A stretch of 64,000 nt of DNA from the NCBI GenBank assembly GCA_965223485.1, contig OZ244993.1:1488001-1552000 (forward strand). Direction: 5' to 3'. The notes under the pieces were generated by a model. It was not told where the DNA came from, ran no database searches, and saw only the letters and a program-made list of their open reading frames with translations. The stretch is from VXPQ01 sp965223485 (GTDB lineage Bacteria; Bacteroidota; Rhodothermia; Rhodothermales; VXPQ01). The translations under genes were made by a program, and so were the position numbers. Shown one piece after another: positions 45,001 to 54,000 of this stretch; position 1 is the stretch's first letter, and each line of letters begins with the position of its first letter.

Positions 45001-47518
45001 GCTCCCGCGCGCCGACCACGGCGTTCGACTCCGTCCGTGAAGTCTTGTTGGAACCTTCGCCGTCCCTGTAGCGTGTTGCCGTGGCCCGCAAGTACTTGCC
45101 TCGTCTCGCTTCCGTCGGCAGGTAATCGGCCTGGGTCGCCCCGTCGATGTTGGTCCAGGTGGTCTTGTCCGAGGACTCGGCCCACCGCCAGGACACGGCG
45201 CTGAGATCGCCATCCGGATCGGTGAGGGTGGCCCGGACCACCGTCCGCACCCGGAGTTGCGCCGGGAACAGCGACACGGTGCCGTCCTCATCCACGTTCT
45301 TGACGGTCACGACCAGATCTTCCGTATCCGTGTGGGTGCCGTCGTCGACCTGCACCGTCACTTCATAGACGTTGTCTTCGTTACTGTCGGTCGGGCTCTC
45401 ATAGTCCGGGGCCGCCGCGAAGGCCAGGACGCCAGCGTCGCTCAGCGTGAACCGGCCCGCGTCCGCGCCGCCCACTCTTGACCACTCCAGGTCTGCCGCG
45501 GCGGTGTCCTGGTCCTCCGCGGTCAAGGTCTCCACCACTGTCTTCCCCTCATCGACAGTGAAGGTCACCTCACTGGTGAACGACGGCGCCGCGTTGGCGT
45601 CCGTCGCGCCGCTGCCCGCGTCCGACCAGTCGCCCGTGCCCTCGTCGTTGGTCGCCCGCACCTGCACCTGGTAGGACGTGTTCTCCGACAGGCCCGTGAG
45701 CGTCGCCGTGGTGGCCGTGCCGGCGTAGTTGCCGTCCGTCCAGCTCCCACTCGCGCCTTCCCGGTACTGCACGTCGTAGTCGTCGATCGCAGGACCCGCG
45801 TTCGACGGCGCCGACCAGTTCACCGTCAGGCTCGTCGCCGACGCCGCCGACACGTTCGGCGCGTCCGGCTTGCCCGGCGCCTCGCCGGCGACGTCCGTCA
45901 CCGTCACCGTGATCGTCCGGGTGGCCGTCTTGACCCGCTCCCCCGCGCCGCTGGTGGCCTGCACCTCGACCGCGTAGGTGTTGTTGGCGCCATCGTCCTT
46001 GGCGTCCTCGAAGTTGGGCGCCGCGTCGAACGTCAGCGCGCCGTCCGTCGCCCCGATCTCGAACAGCGCCTGGTCCGCGCCGCCGGTGATCGCGTAGCCC
46101 GTGACGTCGTCGCCCGCGTCGGAGTCCGTCGCCAGCACCGTGCCCGCCGTCCTCTGGTTCTCCGCCGCGTCGAACGCGGCGGGCGAGTCGAACGTCGGCG
46201 CCGTATTGAGGACCTTCAGGATCGTGAAGTCGTCCCGGATGTCCCCGCCACCGTCCAGAAACACGGCGTCAAGACGGTTCCCGTTCACGTCGAGCACCAC
46301 CGACCCCAAAGTCGCCATCGAAACGACCATGGCCGGGTGGCCAAACGGCCCTTCCTTGCGTTTGCCCGAGGAGCCGGCTACGACATACACGGCGCCGGCG
46401 TGCGGCGCGGCAACCGTTGCGGGTTTTTGATAGGCCCCGTCGCCTGTTGCGCTGCCGTCGCCGGGACTCTTCTTCATCGCGTCGGTGAAGGTCTCGGACA
46501 GCCCATAGTGGCTATCAATGAGATGCGAACGCTCGTAGGAGTGGCTATGCGCGGCGAGCACCAGATCGACGCCGTACTGCTCGACAAGGGGCACGGCGTT
46601 CTGCCGCATCTCAATCGAGCGCTCTTGGGTGTCGGAGTCGCGCGTTCCCTTGGAATAGGGGGGGTGGTGCCAGAACGCGATGACCCATTCCTTGTCGGTC
46701 GCCTGCAGATCCTCTTCCAGCCAGGTCATCATCGCCCCGTCCGGCGAGCGATCGGTTTCGTAGGAGTCCAGGACAATGAAGTGGATATTCCCGTAGTCGA
46801 AGGAGTAGTAGGCTTCCGTCCCTGAGGGGACTCCGCCGGCTTCGCCGTTGCGAGGGAGCGAAAAAATGTCGTAATAGGGACCACTCTCGGTGATCGAGTC
46901 GGCCGTGTGGCCGTCATGGTTTCCGAGCGTCGGCCAGAGCACGGTCCTGGCCAGCACCTGCGGGTAGATCTCGAAAACCGCGCTCTGGTACTCAGCATCG
47001 GTTCCGTCGCCGTAGGCGTTGTCGCCCAGCATGATCCAGAGGTCCGGGTCGCGCGGCCCGGTGAAATTCAGAAAGGCATCCCGGACGGCTCCGGCATTGG
47101 CGGTTGCGGTGCCGGAACATCCGATGACCCAGATTCGCGTCGGCTTCGCCGTGCCGGGATCGGGAGCGGTGACGACGAAATGATCGTCGTCGCCGCCGGC
47201 CAGCGTGCCCGATGAGGCGCCCACGGAATAGAAGTACTTGACGTCGGCGGACAAGCCCGTGAGTTGCACTGCGTGCTCGGTTGTGGAGTCGGAGTTCGTT
47301 GCCGACAGCGTCAGGCTGTTCGGGGCGAGGCCGTAACGCACCACGCTATCGGTCGTTTCGTCTGTTCGCCACTTGACGATGACGCCCGATGGCGTGCCGC
47401 TTTGCAGATAGGGGCCTCGAACGACCGTCTGCGCATAGGCCAGAGCCGGCAGGAGCGCCGCGAGCCAGGCCGCGACCGCGAGCGCGCGGCCGGACGGGAG
47501 TGATTTTTTCATGCCCAT
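39059..47518 (-). CDS. Giant T9SS-exported fusion: metallophosphatase + two PQQ-type sugar dehydrogenase domains + cadherin/Fn3 arrays
   Basis: 2819 aa. Signal peptide 1-29. About 30-120 is a purple-acid-phosphatase-like Fn3 domain (GPYLQSGTPSGVIVKWRTDE). About 128-430 is a calcineurin-type phosphatase domain: MLGDNAYGDG, WPTLGNHDGH, FWHHPPYSKG, LAAHSHSYERSH. The first metal-ligand motif reads VIGCSGT with Cys134 where Asp is normal. Cadherin/Fn3/Ig-like modules fill 440-840. Two glucose/sorbosone-dehydrogenase domains lie at about 843-1206 and 1613-1953 (FPWGIAFTPDGTMLFTE; SLGGKILRVDPLTG; VEHGPTVDDEINLL), with Ig-like and cadherin modules between. Four further cadherin and three Fn3 domains follow to about 2690, then a PPETPTDPVA linker and a T9SS type A sorting domain (NYPNPFNPSTGIVYELPEPG). 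Possible role: extracellular sugar oxidation or phosphate release on the cell surface. An alternative start is 47512. Confidence 0.92.
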   Translation of the reverse strand: MGMKKSLPSGRALAVAAWLAALLPALAYAQTVVRGPYLQSGTPSGVIVKWRTDETTDSVVRYGLAPNSLTLSATNSDSTTEHAVQLTGLSADVKYFYSVGASSGTLAGGDDDHFVVTAPDPGTAKPTRIWVIGCSGTATANAGAVRDAFLNFTGPRDPDLWIMLGDNAYGDGTDAEYQSAVFEIYPQVLARTVLWPTLGNHDGHTADSITESGPYYDIFSLPRNGEAGGVPSGTEAYYSFDYGNIHFIVLDSYETDRSPDGAMMTWLEEDLQATDKEWVIAFWHHPPYSKGTRDSDTQERSIEMRQNAVPLVEQYGVDLVLAAHSHSYERSHLIDSHYGLSETFTDAMKKSPGDGSATGDGAYQKPATVAAPHAGAVYVVAGSSGKRKEGPFGHPAMVVSMATLGSVVLDVNGNRLDAVFLDGGGDIRDDFTILKVLNTAPTFDSPAAFDAAENQRTAGTVLATDSDAGDDVTGYAITGGADQALFEIGATDGALTFDAAPNFEDAKDDGANNTYAVEVQATSGAGERVKTATRTITVTVTDVAGEAPGKPDAPNVSAASATSLTVNWSAPSNAGPAIDDYDVQYREGASGSWTDGNYAGTATTATLTGLSENTSYQVQVRATNDEGTGDWSDAGSGATDANAAPSFTSEVTFTVDEGKTVVETLTAEDQDTAAADLEWSRVGGADAGRFTLSDAGVLAFAAAPDYESPTDSNEDNVYEVTVQVDDGTHTDTEDLVVTVKNVDEDGTVSLFPAQLRVRTVVRATLTDPDGDLSAVSWRWAESSDKTTWTNIDGATQADYLPTEARRGKYLRATATRYRDGEGSNKTSRTESNAVVGAREPGPELSVKTLVSGLRFPWGIAFTPDGTMLFTERDGHPQQDPLPDPPEGLSSLRPDGTLQTVSADFSDLDTDENGGVMGLEVDPDFVDNRRIYICQQHTGSVIQVVAWTIDATYTTASRANDPLVGNIPRVDNHNGCRLRFGPDGNLWISTGDTEAIGTVPQDLNSLGGKILRVDPLTGAAPADNPFPGSLVYSYGHRNPQGLALRPGTRQMWAVEHGPTVDDEINLLRAGANYGWDPVPTDENGDPTSGYDDTAPMTDLVKFPGAVEARWSSGDPTLATSGGIFLEGEQWGLWEGRLAVATLKGRSLRIFEFTEDGTFVSHVVPEELDHFGDRDHRLRTPMIGPDHALYLSTSTRGWRDEILRVTPQQPPEFPNDADTRQVTENTGGDMVVATVEATDYNHDELTYTLDGADRESFYILDENIGELRVRSTTQLDFETRREYEVTVTATDAQNTSDTVTLTIEVIDIEHEGTVSLPLTQPRVGSPVQASLSDPDGGVTGATWQWERSDDGVTGWEDIDGARSASYTPGTDDIGKYLRATATYTNTHGPGKTAQSVTSDAVGAVPNSDPEFPSAPVVRRVAEHTPEGQPIGSPVEADDTDGDPLRYTLSGRDGNLFGINTSSGQLLTRAALDYEVANEYEVDVSVSDGKDTNAVSDDNKVDDSVRVTIEVTNVDEPGSVSLLPAQLRVWTVVRATLSDPDGVDLHAVSWQWAASSDGVSWTPVPAPEGTQADYAPTDIVQGQYLRATASYTDGQGAGKRAEVVSDNVVGERESGPELTVVPLVSGLSVPWGVAFAPDGTMLFTERGDRLSSRLTDGTVQSVSADFDDLLVSGEAGLMAIVVDPAFASNRRFYTCQAHTGRVVQVIAWTFNDDTYTAATRAEDPLVGNIPAASRHSGCRLRFGPQGYLWIATGDASAGTVPQDRNSLGGKILRVDPLTGAAPADNPFPGSLVYSYGHRNVQGLARRPGTNQMWSVEHGPTVDDEINLLSAGGNYGWDPVPGYNEGVPMTDLVKFPGAVEARWSSGNHTLATSGGIFLEGEDWGEWDGRLAVAALKAQLLHVFEFTADGAFASRVAVAALAGAYGRLRTPMLGPDGALYVTTSNGRGQDKILRVSASRAPAFLTDTETRNVAENDNISTFVAKVLALDSDGDTLTYTLSGPEAESFSIPDAAVGAIQANVAFDYEAKRAYEVTVTATDPQGLNDSTTLTINVTDTDEPPAAPGAPMVSAKARTTDSLDVIWTAPANDGPAITDYDHRHRTASPAGSWTEVTDTAITGTRATIAGLAEGTSYDVQVRATNDEGAGAWSDSGSGSTNANAAPSFVSSAAFGAAENQTAAGTVRASDGDSVDDVTGYAITGGADRAFFSIGAPSGALTFDAAPNYEDAKDQGTDNTYAVEVRATSGTGERERTATQAITVTVTDVGGEAPGRPAAPNVSAASATSLNVGWSAPANAGPAITDYDHRHRTASPAGSWTEVTDTAITGTRATIAGLAEGTSYDVQVRATNDEGAGAWSDSGTDSTDANAAPSFTSNAEFDAAENQTAAGTVRASDNDPEDDITGYAITGGADRSFFSIGATSGTLTFDAGPNFEDARDQGADNIYAVEVRATSGTGERERTATQAITVTVTDVGGEAPGRPAAPDVSAASATSLTVNWSAPSNAGPAIDDYDVQYREGASGSWTDGNYAGTATTATITGLSENTSYDVQVRATNDEGAGDWSDAGSGATDANAAPTFNSSATFDAAENQTAAGTVRATDSDSDDDVAGYAITGGADRTFFSIGATSGALTFKAAPNFEDAKDQGADNTYVVEVTATSGAGERVKTATQTITVTVTDMDTEAPEPEDEEEDAPPETPTDPVAPPETPTDPVAPPETPTDPVAPPETPTDPVATVAVESEEPPDRVALIGNYPNPFNPSTGIVYELPEPGPVRLAVYDMIGREVRVLVDAHRTAGRHTVRFDAEGLPTGTYACVLTAGSVAITRVMVLVR
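39358..39477 (-). repeat. 30-bp tandem repeat encoding (PPETPTDPVA)4 linker
   Basis: Four almost identical 30-base units that encode a Pro/Thr/Asp linker between the last cadherin domain and the T9SS sorting domain. In-frame period, so unit gain or loss changes only stalk length. Confidence 0.9.
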
Positions 47519-47542
47519 TTATTACTGTAAATATATAAGGGC

Positions 47543-47556
47543 GCGTTTGCAACAAG
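47543..47556 (-). promoter_or_regulatory. Box shared by the three giant-gene upstream regions
   Basis: gcgtttgcaacaag matches gcgcttgtaacaag (3407-3420 and 55832-55845) at 12 of 14 bases, and each is followed toward the gene by an AT-rich TATATTTA/TATATTTT stretch. Here it is 25 bp from the ATG at 47518. Could be a -33-like element or activator site for T9SS cargo genes. Confidence 0.45.
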
Positions 47557-47589
47557 CTGTGAAGAACGCCGGCGCAGCCTGCTTCTTCG

Positions 47590-48083
47590 GCGGGCATGGG
47601 ATGCGTGGGGAATGAATACCTTACGAGGCATGGGCCGCGCCGCGCCTCCTGTACGCGACGTTCGCCCGCCTGCGGCTCGCTTCAAGAGCAGCATCGTACG
47701 CACAACGATCTCGCGTACCGCTTGGCAAGTCGCCCGCTCCGAAACGCACCGCATGATTGCCCGCAGGCTTCGATCGGTCGACCCGGATCGCTACCGGACG
47801 AGAACCATTACCCGGGTAATGGCGACCGACCCCGCGGTCAGTACGTAGGCGTACGTTCCCGTGGGGAGTCCCTCGGCGTCGAACCGCACGGTATGCCTGC
47901 CGGCGGTCCGATGGGCGTCCACAAGCACCCGCACCTCGCGTCCGATCATGTCGTAGACGACGAGCCGGACCGGTCCGGGTTCGGGCAGTTCGTAAACGAT
48001 CCCGGTCGACGGATTGAACGGGTTGGGATAGTTAACCATCAACGCCACGCGATCCGGCAGTTCTTCGGATTCGACGGCGACCG
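47590..48083 (-). repeat. Duplicate of the 38838-39345 segment (dgoD start region, sorting-domain scar, sorting domain)
   Basis: Bases from cgggcatgggatgcgtgg through the T9SS domain of the upstream gene match 38838-39345 closely, with small gaps inside the scar. The copy at 38838 contains the true dgoD start; the copy at 47590 has only MPAEEA of that gene and then diverges. This indicates segmental duplication of a whole surface-gene unit with its downstream flank. Confidence 0.8.
47681..47790 (-). pseudogene. Scar of a second T9SS sorting domain after the second giant gene
   Basis: Directly after the stop at 47791 the minus strand reads a sorting-domain end with an internal deletion: the equivalent of SGVYAYRLQAGGETVARTMLLLK is shortened to SGTREIVVRTMLLLK and the stop codon is lost (AAGCGAGCC). 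Homologous to the scar at 38919-39058 but more decayed. Confidence 0.8.
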
Positions 48084-51000
48084 TATGGAGATGGTAGACG
48101 TTGTCTTCTTCCGGCGGTCCGTCTTCTTCCGGCGGTCCGTCTTCTTCTTCCGGCGGTCCGTCTTCTTCCGGCGGTCCGTCTTCTTCCGGCGGTCCGTCTT
48201 CTTCTTCCGGCGGTCCGTCTTCTTCCGGCGGTCCGTCTTCTTCTTCCGGCGGTCCGTCGAGCGTCGCGTCCTCGCTGTCGGTCGCCTCCGCATCGGCCAC
48301 CGACAGCGACCCCGCGTCGTCGTCCTCCTCGACCACGAGGACATCGGGAAGGATGAGGCCGTTGTACGACGGGTCCCTGCTGTGCACGTGGTTCAGGAAG
48401 ATGCGCTCGCCGTCCGCCGCGTCGTCGTCGGGCGCCGCCCGGATTTCCATCCAGATCGGCATCTCCCACTCGTCCGGCGCGATCGGCAGCACCGTGTGGG
48501 TCGGCAAGACGCGCAGGTCCTCGTCGCCGTCGAACTGAATCCCGCGCAGGTGGACCGTGTGCGTCGGCCGGGTGTTCAGCTTGAGCCCGTAGCGCCCCCG
48601 GGTGCTCTCGCGAATCACCAGCCGGTACCCGGCGAGCGGATTGCCGTCGGTATCGACGATCGTGACCCCGGAGCCCGCCGCCGGTTGCGTCGTCCCGACG
48701 TCGACCTTGTGGCCGGACTGCGGACCGAGCGCCGCATGGGAGAGGTCCGCGTCGACACCCGTCGCGGCGCTCCGGATGCGCGCGCCGCCGAGCCGTATCG
48801 CGTCCGAGCGGACCGCCACGCCGTCGTCGTCGCGGTCGCCGGGCTTCACCGTGTAGCCGAAATGCAGCTTGACCCCTTCCGGCCGGGGCCGAGGCGGCGG
48901 AGCGCCCCGGACATAGTCGGTGTCGGTCAGCCCCCAGTACCGGGCCTCGCGCCCCGTCCCGCCCAGGTCGAACGCCAGCGCCAGCTGGCTCGTCACCCGC
49001 ACCTTCTCGGACCAAGTCAGCGTGAACACGATTATATCGCCAAACCCGTAGACATCCTCATACCCGTCCCGTTGCGGCCAGCTCCTCACCTCCAGCGATG
49101 AGATCGTGGGGGCGTCAGCCTCCGGCGGCGTGTTGGTCCGCACGTTCGCCAACGCCGTCCAGGGGCTCGGCCCCATGGCGCTCAGCGCCCGCACCTGCAC
49201 CTGGTAGGCGGTGTTCGCCTCAAGCCCCGTGATCGTCGCCGTGGTGGCGGTGCCGGTGTGGTCCCAGTTGCTCCAGCTCCCGCTGGCGCCTGCCCGGTAT
49301 TGCACGTCGTAGCCGGTGATGGCCGAGCCGCCCTCCGGCGCCCTCCAGGTCACCGTCACGCTCGTGGACGAACCCCCCACCGGCTCCGCCTGCAGATCCT
49401 GCGGCATCGGCGCCGCGTTGGCGTCCGTCGCGCCGCTGCCCGCGTCCGACCACGAGCCCGTGTCCTCGGCGTTGGTGGCGCGCACCTGCACCTGATAGGA
49501 CGTGTTCTCCGACAGGCCCGTCAGCGTCGCCGTCGTGGCCGTGCCGTTGTAGTTGCCGTTCGTCCAGCTTCCGCTCGTGCCCTCCCGGTACTGCACGTCG
49601 TAGTCCGTGATCGCCGGGCCCGCGTTGTCGGGCGCCGACCAGTTCACGCTCAGGCTCGTCGTCGACGCCGCCGACACCGTCGGCGCCCCCGGCTTGCCCG
49701 GCGCCTCCGTGTTCACGTCCGTCACCGTCACCGTGACCGTCTGGGTCGCCGTCTTCACCCGCGTGCCCGCGCCGCTGGTCGCCGTGACCGTCACCACGTA
49801 GTCGTTGTCCGTGTCGGAATCCTTCGCGTCCTCGAAGTTGGGCGCCTCGTTGAACGTCAGCGCCCCCGAGGTCGCCCCGATCGAGAAGAACGCCTGGTCC
49901 TCCCCGCCGGTGATCGCGTAGCCCGTGACGTCGTCGTCCGCGTCGGAGTCCGTCGCCAGCACCGTGCCCGCCGCCGTCTCGTTCTCGGCCACGCTGATCG
50001 TTGCCAAAGAACTGAACACCGGCGCCGCGTTGGCGTCCGTCGCGCCGCTGCCCGCGTCCGACCACGAGCCCGTGCCCTCGGCGTTGGTGGCGCGCACCTG
50101 CACCTGATAGGACGTGTTCTCCGACAGGCCCGTCAGCGTCGCCGTCGTGGCCGTGCCGTTGTAGTTGCCGTTCGTCCAGCTTCCGCTCGTGCCCTCCCGG
50201 TACTGCACGTCGTAGTCCGTGATCGCCGGGCCCGCGTTGTCGGGCGCCGACCAGTTCACGCTCAGGCTCGTCGCCGACGCCGGCGCCGGCGACACCGCCG
50301 GCGCGGCCGGCTTGCCCGGCGCCTCGCCAGCCACGTCCGTCACCGTCACCGTGATCGTCTGCGCCGCCGTCTTCACCCGCGTGCCCGCGCCGCTGGTCGC
50401 CGTGACCGTCACCACGTAGTCGTTGTCCGTGTCGGAATCCTGCGCGTCCTCGAAGTTCGGCGCCGCGTCGAAGGTCAGCGCCCCGTCCGTCGCCCCGATC
50501 GAGAAGAACGTCTGGTCCGCGCCGCCGGTGATCTCGTAGCCCGTGACGTCGTCGTCCGCGTCGGAGTCCGTCGCCAGCACCGTGCCCGCCGCCGTCTCGT
50601 TCTCGGCCACGCTGATCGTTGCCAAAGAACTGAACACCGGCGCCGCGTTCGCGTCCGTCGCGCCGCTGCCCGCGTCCGACCACGAGCCCGTGCCCTCGTC
50701 GTTGGTCGCCCGCACCTGCACGTCGTAGGACGTGTTCTCGGCCAGGCTCCCGATCGTCGCCGACAGCGTCGTGATCGTCGTGCCGGTCACCTCCGTCCAC
50801 GTGCCCTCCGGCGAGGTCGTCCGGTGGCGGTAGTCGTAGTCGGTGATCGCCGGACCCGCATTGGACGGCGCCGACCAGTTCACCGTCAGGCTGGTCACCG
50901 ACGCCGCCGCCACCATCGGCGCGTCCGGCTTGCCCGGCGCCTCGCCGCTCACGTCCGTCACCGTCACCGTGACCGTCTGGGTCGCCGTCTTCACCCGCGT

Positions 51001-54000
51001 GCCCGCGCCGCTGGTCGCCGTCACTACCACCACGTATTGGTTGTTGCCGGCGGCATTGGCCGGATCGACACTCACAATGTCCTTGGCGTCCTCGAAGTTC
51101 GGCGCCGACTTGAACGTCAGCGCGCCTGTGGTCGCGCCGATCTCGAACAGCGCCTGGTCCGCCCCGCCCGTGATCGCGTAACCCGTGACGTCGTCGCCCG
51201 CATCAGAATCGGCCGCCAGCACCGTGCCCGCCACCGTCTGGTTCTCCGCCGCGTCGAACGTCGCCGACGAGCTGAACGTCGGTGCCGCGTTGGCGGCCTC
51301 GGCCGTGCTGCCGGTTCCCGAGTCCGACCAGTCGCCGGTGCCCTCGGCGTTGGTGGCGCGCACCTGCACGTCGTAGGACGTGTTCTCGGCCAGGCTCCCG
51401 ATCGTCGCCGACAGCGTCGTGATCGTCGTGCCGGTCACCTCCGTCCACGTGCCCTCCGGCGAGGTCGTCCGGTGGCGGTAGTCGTAGTCGGTGATCGCCG
51501 GACCCGCGTTGGACGGCGCCGTCCACGTCACCGTCAGGCTCGTCGCCGACGCCGCCGACACCGCCGGCGCGGCCGGCTTGCCCGGCGCTTCGCCGGCCAC
51601 GTCGATGACCGTCACCGTGACCGTCTGCGCCGCCGTCTTCACCCGCGTGCCCGCGCCGCTGGTCGCCGTGACCGTCACCACGTAGGTGTTGTTGCTCTCC
51701 TCGTCCTTCGCGTCCTCGTAGTTGGGCGCCGCGTCGAACGTCAGCGCCCCCGAGATCGCCCCGATGGAGAAGAACGCCTGGTCCGCCCCGCCGGTGATCG
51801 CGTAGCCCGTGACGCTGTCGTCCGAATCGCTGTCGGTCGCCAGCACCGTGCCGGCCACCGTCTGGTTCTCCTTCGCGTCGAACGTCGCCGACGAGCTGAA
51901 CGTCGGCGCCGCGTTGGCGGCCTCGGCCGTGCTGCCGGTTCCCGAGTCCGACCAGTCGCCGGTGCCCTCGTCGTTGGTGGCCCGCACCTGCACGTCGTAG
52001 GACGTGTTCTCGGCCAGGCTCCCGATCGTCGCCGACAGCGTCGCGATCGTCGTGTTCGTGACCTCCGTCCACGCGCCCTCCGGCGACGCCGTCCGGTGGC
52101 GGTAGTCGTAGTCGGTGATCTCCGGGCCCGCGTTCGACGGCGCCGACCACGTCACCGTCAGCCTCGTCGTCGACACCGACGACAACGTCGGCGCGGCCGG
52201 CTTGCCCGGCGCCTCCGTGTTCACGTCCGTCACCGTCACCGTGATCGTCTGCGCCGCCGTCTTCACCCGCGTGCCCGCGCCGCTCGTCGCCGTCACTACC
52301 ACCACGTATTGGTTGTTGCCGGCGGCATTGGCCGGATCGACACTCACAATGTCCTGGGCGTCCTCGTAGTTGGGCGCCGCGTCGAACGTCAGCGCCCCGT
52401 CCGTCGCCCCGATGGAGAAGAACGCCTCATCCGCCCCGCCCGTGATCTCGTAGCCCGTGACGTCGTCGTCCGCATCGCTGTCCGCCGCCAGCACCGTGCC
52501 CGCCACCGTCTGGTTCTCCGCCGCGTCGAACGCCGCATCCGAGCTGAACGACGGCGCCGCGTTGACGTTCAGCCGCACCGTGACCACGGACCCGCTCGCC
52601 GGCGGGTCCTTGTCGTCCGGGGCGTACGCATTGTTGAAACGGAAGTGCCCACTCTCACGGTCGGGACTCAATAACAGAATCGTGTCGTCGGCAAACGAAA
52701 AGCTGTCGTCGCCGAGCTGCAACGTCCACGTACCGACGCGATCGTGCACGCTACTCGGGGGCGCCGGATCTAACTCCAGGTGCAGGTTTTGCCTGCCCTG
52801 GTAGGGATTGTCCTCGGGAGAGCGATTGTTCCCCCAATTCCAACTGATGCCCAGGATCGTGTAGGTCGTTCCGTCGAAGGTGAAGTCCGTATTGATCAAT
52901 TGACCGAAGGGGCTCGAAAAGACCTCGGTCGCTGTCCAAGCGGTGGGGCTGGCGTATCCTATCGGGGTTTCATTGTGGAAGAGAGTTGCTTCGTTTCCAA
53001 CGCTGATAGGTGTCGTTTCGACCCCCATGACACTGCACCAGGCGTCGCCCGCGTTCAGCGTGCAGGGCTCTGGCTCGGCACTGGTGCTGACTGCGTCGGA
53101 GGGTTCGGACCAGTCGCTGTCTATCTCATCGGTCTCGACCTGCATCCGCACCTGGTATTCGGTCTCCGCCGCCAGCCCGGTGATGATCAGGCTTCTTTCC
53201 TTGCTCCCGGCGTGGCCGAAGGTCGTCCACTCGCCTGTCGTGCCCTCGCGGTACTGCACCTTGAAGCCAGTCGAGCCCGGGCCGTCGTTCAGATCCGGTG
53301 TGGCCCATCTCGCCCGCAGGGTCGTGGACGAGGCCGGGCTTTGCTCCAGTATCGGCTCGGCCGGCTTGGCCGCTTGCTCCTCCACGTCGGTCACGGTCAC
53401 AAAGAGCGTCTGTTCCGCGTGCAGCGGGGCCTCCCCGAACCTGATCAAGCTCGCCCGGACGTCCACGGTATACCAATAAGAGCGCTCAGGGCCAGGTTGC
53501 TCGAAGCTCTGCGGATTGACGAAGTTCACCTCTGCCGACTCGTAGCCGGTCGATACGATCGAGAAGAGATTGTCGGGCGCGTCGAAGGGGCCGTACCTGA
53601 GGATCTCGCAGCAGCTCCCGGTCGTCGTCATCAGCGTGCCCACGAACGTGGTGTTCTCCTCCACCGTGAGCACATTCGGCCCGATGAAGGAGGGCGGCCT
53701 GTCTTCATCGTCGGGGGGGGCGGTACCCTGCGCGGCGCCGATGACGCGGATCTGCATCGCATCCTGCTCCGAGATCCACTCTGTAGTACCAATCACCCGG
53801 AATCGCCCCCCATCCGGCAAGACCCAATCGTCTGCCCCCTCGTTATCCGTGTCGTTCGACACCGTCAAAATTACTTCGAATCTGGGATCGGATACACCGA
53901 TCTCGGCCGTGCCGGACACGACGACAAAGTAGCGTGTCGAACCCTGCAGGGTCGTGTTGCCGGGGGCGGCGAAGGTATTGACGGCGTTGGCGGTGATCCC

